The notes under the pieces were generated by a model that worked only from the letters and a program-made list of their open reading frames with translations, searched no databases and was not told where the DNA came from. Below, piece by piece: positions 35,929-43,525 of a stretch of 52,320 nt of DNA (the first letter of the stretch is position 1; each line of letters starts with the position of its first letter). The stretch is from Fidelibacterota bacterium (GTDB taxonomy: Bacteria; Fidelibacterota; UBA8477; JABMPR01): assembly GCA_018650445.1 (NCBI GenBank), contig JABIFX010000132.1:1-52320 (forward strand), written 5' to 3'. A program made the translations under genes and the position numbers.

Positions 35929-36334
35929 ATCTGACTCTCTCTTTCTATAATTAACTGTCACTAAATATTCTAAAATAAATATAACTGCTTTTTGGCATGT
36001 AATAAACATATTGTTTTACTTAGTGTTATTTTTTTACTAATATTTGCTATTATACATGTTTTGTATTCACTACTATGCATTCTTGCAGGTTTTGCTATAA
36101 ACATGTGTTATACCTGGCTAAGTACATATTATTACTGGCCGTGGTAATTTTGTACATTTTAAGATTCGACTAAGTGTTCGAAGTTTAATTATATGCTGAC
36201 TGGCACATTATTTGTTATAATTAAGTTTGCGAATAATCATATACTTGAGTGCGGGGAGTATAATGTTTTACACTGAATCACAATCTAGATCAATAATAAA
36301 ATCAATAATTTGAGTTTACTGAAAGGACTTTATC
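35929..36334. other. AT-rich divergent intergenic region ahead of the cytochrome operon
   Basis: 406 bases, clearly AT-richer than the neighbouring genes, between the NifX-like gene and the tetraheme cytochrome. It must carry both promoters. A TATAAT box is at 36259-36264, but no -35 hexamer sits at the right distance. It contains the small open frame listed at 36075-36173. Confidence 0.5.
36075..36173 (+). CDS. Candidate 32-residue single-helix membrane peptide with CxxC
   Basis: An open frame coding MHSCRFCYKHVLYLAKYILL, then a hydrophobic stretch ending YILRFD. The product would have a CRFC pair at the N-terminus and one transmembrane helix of about 20 residues. No Shine-Dalgarno sequence is visible and hydrophobic codons are favoured by the AT-rich base composition, so chance is a real alternative. 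Mentioned because it lies directly ahead of the multiheme cytochrome operon. Confidence 0.22.
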   Translation: MHSCRFCYKHVLYLAKYILLLAVVILYILRFD

Positions 36335-36904
36335 ATGAAAAAAATGCTTATTGTGCTATTAATCTTAACTGTGGGAATGGCATATTCTCAAACAAAAACT
36401 GCAAAGTACATTGGCTCAAAAAAATGTAAGATGTGTCACAGCAAGGCCGAAGTTGGATCACAATACTCTATCTGGGAAAAAGGACCTCACGCAGGATCTC
36501 TTGAAACCTTGAAGACAGATGCCGCCAAAGCCATCGCTAAAAAGATGGGACTGAAGACTGCTCCAGAACAAACACCAGAATGTCTCACCTGCCATGTGAC
36601 TGGCTGGGGAACAGAAACCGGTTATCAGCTCGAAGTAGATCCGCTTAATAAAAAAGCAGTTAAGAAAAATAATGATCTCAGTCGTGTGGGTTGTGAATCC
36701 TGCCACGGAGCAGGTAGTCTTTACAAATCAAAGAAAACCAAGGCCGCTATTGCTGCCGGTACTATCACAGCTGAATCTGTAGGATTGCTTACCATCAATG
36801 AGAAAACTTGTACAGTATGTCACAATTCAGATTCACCCACATACAAGCCCTTTGATTATGCCGTCCGTATCAAGGAAGTTGCTCATCCAGCACCAGAAAA
36901 ATAG
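36335..36904 (+). CDS. Tetraheme cytochrome c (cytochrome c554-like)
   Basis: 189 residues with a signal peptide (MKKMLIVLLILTVGMAYSQ) and four CxxCH sites: CKMCH, CLTCH, CESCH and CTVCH. The start of the mature protein, KYIGSKKCKMCHSK with IWEKGPHAGSLETL, matches the cytochrome c554-type family. Four covalently bound c-type hemes are expected in the periplasm. A good Shine-Dalgarno (GAAAGGAC) precedes it. It is first in a plus-strand operon with the dodecaheme protein 12 bases later and the c-b fusion further on. Electron carrier role is firm; the partner is inferred from the neighbours. Confidence 0.93.
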   Translation: MKKMLIVLLILTVGMAYSQTKTAKYIGSKKCKMCHSKAEVGSQYSIWEKGPHAGSLETLKTDAAKAIAKKMGLKTAPEQTPECLTCHVTGWGTETGYQLEVDPLNKKAVKKNNDLSRVGCESCHGAGSLYKSKKTKAAIAAGTITAESVGLLTINEKTCTVCHNSDSPTYKPFDYAVRIKEVAHPAPEK

Positions 36905-36916
36905 AAGGATTTCCTA

Positions 36917-37930
36917 ATGAGAGTCAGAACGGCTTTTCTTCTTCTTGGAATCATGGCTGGATTGGTATTTGGCCAAACTGCGACGGAGACAGACAGTATT
37001 CCTGATAAAATTGAGATCGGAATGCTGGAAAATATTTTTGAGCCAGTGCAATTTGATCACAAACTTCACGCTGATATGACTACCATGGGCGAAGGTTGCA
37101 ACACCTGCCATCACCATGGGTCTGAAGGCGTTTATGAGCCCTGTGCAGATTGTCACGTGAGTGGAGAAGAAAATGCCTCCATGACCATGCCCACCATAAA
37201 TGGGGCTTACCATCGAAATTGTCTGAATTGTCACCAGAATTGGACCGGGGATGAAGTATGTAAAACCTGCCATATCCAGAAGAAGTTTCGTTTCAATGTT
37301 CGGAAGAGTTTAGATGCGACCGACATTCTGGCTCATCCTCATGAAGAAATAATTGTACCCGAAGTTTTCAATTTTGTCTCACCAGAGAGTGATCAAAACC
37401 CGGTTTCATTCCAACACAAAGAGCATGTCGAATTGTATAGATTCAAATGCGAAAATTGTCACCGGCAAACCGATTGCTCAACCTGTCACAACTATACACC
37501 TGCTCCCGCAGGCGCTGTAAAATCTCTGGCTGTTCATCATGATCCCTGTAGTAATTGTCATGAAACCGCTAAGGAGGAAGGATGTGGAAGCTGTCATAGC
37601 TCCACTCCATCTCAGGGTTTTACGCATGCCAGGACAGGATTCGAGCTAAAACAATTCCATCAGACCCTAAAATGTAATGCCTGCCACGATGGTACAGAGC
37701 CCATCGTCGCACTTGATCCTACATGTACAAATTGCCATACAAACTTTGAAGTGGATGAATTTGATCATGCAGCCACTGGGTTGATTCTGAATGAGGATCA
37801 TATCGAATTTGATTGCTATGAATGCCATACAGACGATCAGTATGATATCACTCCATCATGTATGGAGTGTCATGATGATGATCTGAGCTTTCCCACGGAT
37901 ATACCGGGTGAAAGAATTCAACTAAAATAA
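36917..37930 (+). CDS. Dodecaheme cytochrome c (three c3-like tetraheme units)
   Basis: 337 residues with a signal peptide ending at LVFGQ and twelve CxxCH motifs (CNTCH, CADCH, CLNCH, CKTCH / CENCH, CSTCH, CSNCH, CGSCH / CNACH, CTNCH, CYECH, CMECH). The hemes fall into three groups of four; the first two follow an F-[DQ]-HKxH distal-histidine motif (FDHKLHAD, FQHKEHVE) and the third follows KQFHQTL, as in class III cytochrome c3. A three-unit tetraheme chain is suited to carrying electrons across the periplasm like a short wire. It sits between the tetraheme protein and the quinol-linked c-b fusion. Confidence 0.92.
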   Translation: MRVRTAFLLLGIMAGLVFGQTATETDSIPDKIEIGMLENIFEPVQFDHKLHADMTTMGEGCNTCHHHGSEGVYEPCADCHVSGEENASMTMPTINGAYHRNCLNCHQNWTGDEVCKTCHIQKKFRFNVRKSLDATDILAHPHEEIIVPEVFNFVSPESDQNPVSFQHKEHVELYRFKCENCHRQTDCSTCHNYTPAPAGAVKSLAVHHDPCSNCHETAKEEGCGSCHSSTPSQGFTHARTGFELKQFHQTLKCNACHDGTEPIVALDPTCTNCHTNFEVDEFDHAATGLILNEDHIEFDCYECHTDDQYDITPSCMECHDDDLSFPTDIPGERIQLK

Positions 37931-37969
37931 CATGTATTTGACCAATACCTTGAGAGGGTTATAAACCTT

Positions 37970-39886
37970 ATGCGCCATACCAAAACCTATCTGTTCATCC
38001 TGACTCTATTTTTGTTTATTCTGGTGATCCCCGCCCTGGGGCAAGATGATGAATATGAATCCCTTGACAGTGATATGTGTGTTGACTGTCATGAAGAAAG
38101 TGAAATGGAAACCATCATCCAGGACGATCTGGATGCCTCCATTCATGAAGGGATAGAATGTCTTGATTGTCACATCTATCATGATACTGAACCTCATACT
38201 GAAGAGGCTGAAAATTTTGTGGCAGGATGTGAAGGTTGTCGGGATTGCCATGAAGACGCATCAGATCAATATCAAGGTCATGGACGCTCCATAAAGGGCG
38301 AATGTGCGGATATGCCCACCTGTTCTGCCTGTCACGGTGATCACAATGTATTGCCCAGCACGATGTTAAACTCAACAGTCAACCCAGCTAATCTGGCCAA
38401 TACCTGCGGCAACTGTCATGAGAACATTGATCTCGTTAATCGCTATGATATTCTGGTTGATCATCCAGTTGAGATTTATAATAGTAGTGTTCACGGCAAG
38501 GCGACTGGTGAAGGCAATATGAAGGCTGCGTCCTGTGATGACTGCCATTCCTCTGGCGGAACATCCCACGAGATTTATCCCCCAACTAATCCAGAATCAT
38601 CTATTTATCACCTTAACATTCCTAAAACATGTGGCAAATGTCACCCTGATGAAGCGAAAGATTATTGGGAAGGTATCCACGGAAAATTGGCTGCCCGAGG
38701 CATGGCCAACGCACCTGTTTGCACAGATTGTCATGGTGAACATGGTATCATCTCTCCTGATGATCCGCTTTCACCGGTTTCATCACATCGTGTCGCGGCG
38801 GCAACTTGCGAGCCCTGTCATGAATCAACAATATTAAACGAGCGCTTAGGGAATCGCGGAGAAGTAAGTAGCTATGTGGATAGTTATCATGGCTTGAAAA
38901 GTCAGGCTGGTGATCTTCATGTAGCCAATTGCGAATCCTGTCACGGCGCTCACCGGATATTGCCAAGTACGGATTCTACGTCATCAATTCACCCCTTAAA
39001 CTTGGCTACCACCTGTGGCGAATGTCATCCCGGCATGAGTGATGAGCTGGCTGCTGTGACCATTCACGGTATTGGGCCTGAAGATCCACGGGCACCTCTG
39101 GCGGTTCTCATCGAGAAAATTTACATTCTGCTTATTGCTGTTACTATTGGCGGGATGTTCCTGCATACCGTTCTTGACTACTTAAAACAAGTACGCATGA
39201 AAATGAAAGAGCCCTCGGTCAGGCGCATGAGAGGTTTGGAGGTGGTGCAACACACCGCACTGCTACTATCCTTCTTTACTCTGGTGATCTCAGGTTTCTC
39301 CCTGCGCTTTAATGAATCCTGGATTGCTGAGTTATTCTTTGGTTGGGAAGGTGGATTCGAGTTCAGAGGTGTGCTTCACAGATATGCCGCTGTATTCATG
39401 ATTGTAACATCCGTTTGGCATCTGTTATTCCTGTTCACAAAACGTGGAAAACAGTTTGTTAAAGATATGGTCCCCGGTATCCGGGACATCCGTGAGTTCT
39501 GGGAAATGATTCTGTACTTCTTTGACTTTAAAAATCATGAGCCTCGATTTGGTCGATTTGCCTATGCAGAAAAGCTAGAATACTGGGCGGGAGTATGGGG
39601 CAATATCGTCATGATAGCCACTGGACTGGTTCTCTGGTTTGACAATTTCTTTATTCAGAAATTTTCCAGCGATCTCATCGATGTCTCCCTGGTTATTCAT
39701 TACTGGGAAGCCTGGTTGGCCACTTTGGCTATTCTTATCTGGCACCTCTATAATACCATCTTCAGACCCAGTGTCGGACCGATGAACACCAGCTGGCTAT
39801 CAGGTAAAATGCCAAAGCAAATGTTTGAACATGAGCATGGTGGAGCCAGCCCAGATCCAGAACTCAACCCCCCTGATGATGAATAA
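37970..39886 (+). CDS. Fused multiheme c / cytochrome b membrane protein (CbcL-like architecture)
   Basis: 638 residues. A signal peptide is followed by a periplasmic domain with eleven CxxCH motifs (residues about 36-350), then four or five transmembrane helices (about 375-615) of a cytochrome b type: LVISGFSLRF, GVLHRYAAVFMIVTSVWHLLF, VMIATGLVLWF, IHYWEAWLATLAILIWHLYNT. Paired histidines in helices support two b-hemes. It ends FEHEHG. The layout is that of Geobacter CbcL, in which a multiheme c domain fused to a diheme b domain takes electrons from menaquinol to the periplasm; direct homology is not claimed. The split genes at 50660-51676 and 49971-50663 encode the same parts separately. 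It is 39 bases downstream of the dodecaheme gene. Confidence 0.9.
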   Translation: MRHTKTYLFILTLFLFILVIPALGQDDEYESLDSDMCVDCHEESEMETIIQDDLDASIHEGIECLDCHIYHDTEPHTEEAENFVAGCEGCRDCHEDASDQYQGHGRSIKGECADMPTCSACHGDHNVLPSTMLNSTVNPANLANTCGNCHENIDLVNRYDILVDHPVEIYNSSVHGKATGEGNMKAASCDDCHSSGGTSHEIYPPTNPESSIYHLNIPKTCGKCHPDEAKDYWEGIHGKLAARGMANAPVCTDCHGEHGIISPDDPLSPVSSHRVAAATCEPCHESTILNERLGNRGEVSSYVDSYHGLKSQAGDLHVANCESCHGAHRILPSTDSTSSIHPLNLATTCGECHPGMSDELAAVTIHGIGPEDPRAPLAVLIEKIYILLIAVTIGGMFLHTVLDYLKQVRMKMKEPSVRRMRGLEVVQHTALLLSFFTLVISGFSLRFNESWIAELFFGWEGGFEFRGVLHRYAAVFMIVTSVWHLLFLFTKRGKQFVKDMVPGIRDIREFWEMILYFFDFKNHEPRFGRFAYAEKLEYWAGVWGNIVMIATGLVLWFDNFFIQKFSSDLIDVSLVIHYWEAWLATLAILIWHLYNTIFRPSVGPMNTSWLSGKMPKQMFEHEHGGASPDPELNPPDDE

Positions 39887-40228
39887 ATAGGTATAGGCCG
39901 AAGCAGACAGCTATCTCGTCAAAATCATCAACGCCCTTACTAGAGTTGAGCTTTAGTAAGGGCGTTTCTCTTTATAATGCTGGATTGGGTTCATTCCTCA
40001 TGAGCTCTTGATTAAGTAGTTCAATAAGCTAAATTCGAGTAATATTCAGCAACTTCGCAGAGGTCCAAATTATAGATCAGTTTATATGGAATCGTCTAAC
40101 AACACTTCAAGTGAGTGAGAACTGGTGTTGAATCCTGGTCCAGTGGGAAGTTTAATAGAAATTAGCAAATTAATTATACGGCGACATTGCCGCCTAAATC
40201 TATGTAATGTATAGAGCGAGGAGTCAAG
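39887..40228. other. Intergenic region after the first cytochrome operon
   Basis: 342 bases. It contains the terminator at 39930-39972 and no further gene. A GAGGAG ribosome site stands before the next start at 40229. Confidence 0.5.
39930..39972 (+). terminator. Terminator of the plus-strand cytochrome operon
   Basis: AACGCCCTTACTA pairs with TAGTAAGGGCGTT over 13 bp, followed by TCTCTTT. It is 43 bases past the stop codon of the c-b fusion gene. Confidence 0.75.
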
Positions 40229-40783
40229 ATGGATGAGAAAGTAGGGTATGAAGTAATGAGGATTGTAGGATCTAGTGCAATTGTTGCAGCCTTCGTCACT
40301 TATATACAGAACCGACGCATTGAAAAACTGAAAATGTTCTCTAAGCCTAATGCAAAGTATTACGAGTCTTTAATCGATGGCGTAAATACGCTCCTATCCA
40401 ACTACAAGCAGATCATTACATCCATCGTTGATATTCAGGAAAAATGTGACACGGGAGACTTTAACACAAGCACTTTGAAGGATTATTCTATAGCTCAAAC
40501 AGAATATGTAACCTCATTGCGTGCTCATAGGGTTTACTTAGTCCCATTTCTTCCTTTTGGTGATTCAAATGTTTACGCTGGGCTTCAAGATCTACAGGCT
40601 ATAAGCATGAGACTAGGTTTAATATTCGATCCTGAAGTGGATGATACATCAAGGTCGGAGGATCTCGAGCAATTGAAAATATCCATTAAACGTTTGATTA
40701 AGAATTATGAATATTTGAGTGATCGAGCAAATCGCGTAGTACGCGACATGGCTAACGGAAAGCTACGATTTATAGATCAATAA
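40229..40783 (+). CDS. Hypothetical membrane-anchored protein
   Basis: 184 residues, with GAGGAG a few bases before the ATG. An N-terminal helix (IVGSSAIVAAFVTYIQNRR) is probably a membrane anchor, and the remainder is mainly alpha-helical and charged (KLKMFSKPNAKYYESLIDG, SDRANRVVRDMANGKLRF). I do not recognise a family. It lies between the two cytochrome operons together with the kinase remnant, which suggests an accessory insertion. Confidence 0.6.
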   Translation: MDEKVGYEVMRIVGSSAIVAAFVTYIQNRRIEKLKMFSKPNAKYYESLIDGVNTLLSNYKQIITSIVDIQEKCDTGDFNTSTLKDYSIAQTEYVTSLRAHRVYLVPFLPFGDSNVYAGLQDLQAISMRLGLIFDPEVDDTSRSEDLEQLKISIKRLIKNYEYLSDRANRVVRDMANGKLRFIDQ

Positions 40784-40810
40784 TGGCTTACTAGCTCTCC
40801 GATTTTTGTT

Positions 40811-41870
40811 CATAGCGAGAATTAACATCAAATATTACTTTCAGCGCTTTGGGATATGGTACTCTTGTGGTATGATCATTTTCCTCCGACAAGGGCTCAT
40901 TCATAACAAGTGCTCAGAGCAGTAGCGACCCAGAGGCATTGTCAAGCAGATCTTGACCTTTAGCCGAAAAATCAAGGTGGCCATGAAACAGCAACAACTC
41001 CATGCAATCATTATGGAATCATTAGCCTTTGAGCGGGCGGTTTTACCTGCAAATATTGAGATGAAACAAGACATCGACATGAATTGTGGCTCAATCTTAT
41101 GTGACAAGACTCAGATTCAACAAATTGTAATCAACCTGTGCAACAATGCCAAACATGCTATGGCAGAAAAGGGCGGAACACTAACAGTAGATCTACATCA
41201 AGTAAGGACCTCTTTTGGCACCAGCGATACTATACTTGAGGCTCTTGAACTCAAAATAAGTGATACAGGCCACGGGAGGGATGCTGAAACTCTGACAAAA
41301 GTTATTGACCCGTTCCTTACTATAAAGGGAGTCGGTGGAACAGGGCTGAGGTTATCGGCTATAAATGGAATTATTGAGTTGATGAATGGTCATATTTCAG
41401 TTATCAGCGAAATTGGGGAGGGAACCACATATATTATTCAATTCCCCGTTGGAATAGAACATGAAGAAGTCACTTCTATCCGATCAAAGGTGCAAACACC
41501 TTCATCCTTCCAGTGTATTTTGCTTGTTGATGATGAAACCAGCATTCGGGACAGCATACAGAGAATTCTCATCCGGAAAGGATTTACGGTTGACAGTGCA
41601 GAGGATGGCAAGCAAGCCCTGGATTTATTCCTAGCAAATTCTGGGAGATACGATCTTATAGTTACCGATTTATCAATGCCCATCATGTCAGGTGCAGATT
41701 TGACCGTGGAGATACGCAAACGAGGATTAAAAATTCCCATCATATTATCTACAGGCAACCTTGGAACTGCAGACCAGGAGGGATACAGCAATATTGGTAT
41801 TGACGTCTGCCTTAAAAAACCCTGGACTGCTGAGGAACTAATTGCTTGTATACGTGAGTTTGGTGCCTAA
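40811..41870 (+). pseudogene. Decayed hybrid histidine kinase (HATPase plus receiver)
   Basis: An intact-looking frame starts at a TTG (40953), but this TTG is the Leu codon inside the conserved helix GIVKQILTFSRK. Reading further back in the same frame, this helix begins at 40935 and is cut by TAG at 40923. Upstream coding traces of the phosphoacceptor region (40830-40934, patterns such as LLSALWDMVLL and DHFPPTRAHS) lie in a different frame and contain TAA at 40904. The downstream part keeps an N-box (IVINLCNNAKHAM) and a full receiver domain with VDDE, the phospho-Asp in IVTDLSMP and the late Lys in LKKPWT. The ATP-lid region is eroded: DPFLTIKGVGGTGLRLS in place of the usual EPFFTTK-GTGLGLS. 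Frameshift and stop together with motif loss point to a pseudogene, though the receiver could still be expressed. Confidence 0.75.
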
Positions 41871-41896
41871 TTATTTAAACTTGCGACCAAGGAACT

Positions 41897-43525
41897 CTAA
41901 TAGACATCTCTCAAATGTTTGCCTTCATGACACTTCAATGTACAGGTTCCATGTCCTGGTTCAAGTCCCTCAATCTTCTTTTCACCGTTAATACTGGTGA
42001 TGTGGGACTGATTCAAATCTATCAGGCCTGGGGAATCGACACTACCATGCGGATTGTGACAGGCTGAGCAGCTATAGCCGGCTCTATCGATATGAAGACT
42101 ATGGAATTTAAAGCCATCATTACCTGTAATCTTACGCTGGTCGTGACATTTAAAGCATAATTCCTGTTCCTCTATGCTGGCATAGGGAAAGTCACTGTAT
42201 GGTGCCTTAAGAATGTGGGGTAAACTTGAGCCATGAGGACCCTGAGGACCATAGGGATCGTCGTTTCCATGACAGTCAGAACAGGTGATCAGAGACTGTT
42301 CACTCCAACCATCTTTCAAACTTGGGACATGTTGTGATAATCCAATATTTTCGATGGGATGGTAGCTCCGATTTCCCACACTGAGAAGTCGGGCAACATC
42401 ATTTCCAGAATTTACATTCTGATTTTGACCATGACATTTGTAACATACCTCGTACTCATAATCAACCTGCTCTTTTGGAAAGCCTATCGCATCGACGCCT
42501 TCAACAAAAGCCAGACTTCCATCCAATACGGGTGAAATATTTTTCTCAGTAACAGCATGAGGATTATGGCAATCGCCACAACGAACAAAGCGATCGTCAG
42601 CCAACCCGAAGTTCCATGGAGAATCACTATCTGAATCATAACCAACGTCTGTGACATTGGGATTAATTCGAATGGGGTGAGTAAATGGTTTCTCGAACAC
42701 TTCTTCAAGATTTTTTATGCTGGCGATTTCTGTATCTTCATCAGTTCTACCATCATGACAGGTCAGGCAGAGTGTGTTTTCATCGGCCTTGAGTAATTTT
42801 GCATTGGTAGGCAGAGTATGGATGGAATGGCATTGTAAACAGGCAACTTCCTCAAGATCAGCATGTAATGGATTCTGGGGATTTCCGTGTGTGGACAATT
42901 CCCAATTCTGCATGTGATGGCATTCCATACAAATTTCTGATCCCTGGTTTGATACCCTCAGGAAATGACCCTTTTCATTGTTATGAGGATCATGACAGGT
43001 GATACAACCAACCTGATTTTGGCTCGTGAGCATCAGTTCCGAAGATGCATCGGGACGGCTGATCTCTTTCCCTGACTTTGGAAAATTAAAGAGATGCATG
43101 TTGTAATTGGCCGGTGCCTGAACTTCAGGAGCAGTCATGTTCACCTGGGGATGTTTCTGGTCTCCTCGATGAGGGAAACTACGCGCCATTGATCCATCAT
43201 GACAAGAGAGACAATTGCGACTCCCTGGATCCAGGGTGTGAACATGCTCATCCGCAGGATCTATTTCTTTATTTATGTCAAATCTTGGGACTGAGATCTT
43301 CCGATACCACAGGGGTTCAACTGCAGTAGCCTTATTGGGCACATGACATGAACGACAAAGTGAGAAATCGACGAGAATGCTATCCAGCATCAACGCATCT
43401 TTATTCATCATCAGGTTATGTGGAGTATCAGCAATCTTGCTCTTGTTCTGAAGATCCTCCAATCCTTGACCCCATAAAGACGTTACGAGTATACACAGGA
43501 CGGGAATAAATTTTATTTTGATCAT
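41897..43525 (-). CDS. Multiheme cytochrome c with 11 CxxCH and one CX3CH site
   Basis: 542 residues from the ATG at 43525, whose ATGA overlaps the barrel gene stop; the longer frame to 43549 lacks support. After the signal peptide (MIKIKFIPVLCILVTSLWGQ) there are eleven CxxCH sites, plus CTLKCH near the C-terminus, a CX3CH variant. The part CITCHDPH...FLR...CMECH matches the doubled-CXXCH motif family also found in the 18-heme protein. It is last in the minus-strand operon, directly behind the predicted outer-membrane barrel, a position often taken by the barrel's partner cytochrome. Periplasmic or surface location is not decided: no lipobox and no T9SS domain are seen. Confidence 0.92.
   Translation of the reverse strand: MIKIKFIPVLCILVTSLWGQGLEDLQNKSKIADTPHNLMMNKDALMLDSILVDFSLCRSCHVPNKATAVEPLWYRKISVPRFDINKEIDPADEHVHTLDPGSRNCLSCHDGSMARSFPHRGDQKHPQVNMTAPEVQAPANYNMHLFNFPKSGKEISRPDASSELMLTSQNQVGCITCHDPHNNEKGHFLRVSNQGSEICMECHHMQNWELSTHGNPQNPLHADLEEVACLQCHSIHTLPTNAKLLKADENTLCLTCHDGRTDEDTEIASIKNLEEVFEKPFTHPIRINPNVTDVGYDSDSDSPWNFGLADDRFVRCGDCHNPHAVTEKNISPVLDGSLAFVEGVDAIGFPKEQVDYEYEVCYKCHGQNQNVNSGNDVARLLSVGNRSYHPIENIGLSQHVPSLKDGWSEQSLITCSDCHGNDDPYGPQGPHGSSLPHILKAPYSDFPYASIEEQELCFKCHDQRKITGNDGFKFHSLHIDRAGYSCSACHNPHGSVDSPGLIDLNQSHITSINGEKKIEGLEPGHGTCTLKCHEGKHLRDVY

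Noticed and set aside
36222-36229. TAAGTTTG, matching the Bacteroidetes -7 box TAnnTTTG
   Set aside because: No TTTG or TTG at the required distance upstream, and AT-rich sequence gives such matches often.
40953-41870. Reading this stretch as an intact 305-residue kinase-receiver protein
   Set aside because: The TTG start is a Leu codon inside a conserved helix that continues upstream, no ribosome site precedes it, and the phosphoacceptor region is out of frame.
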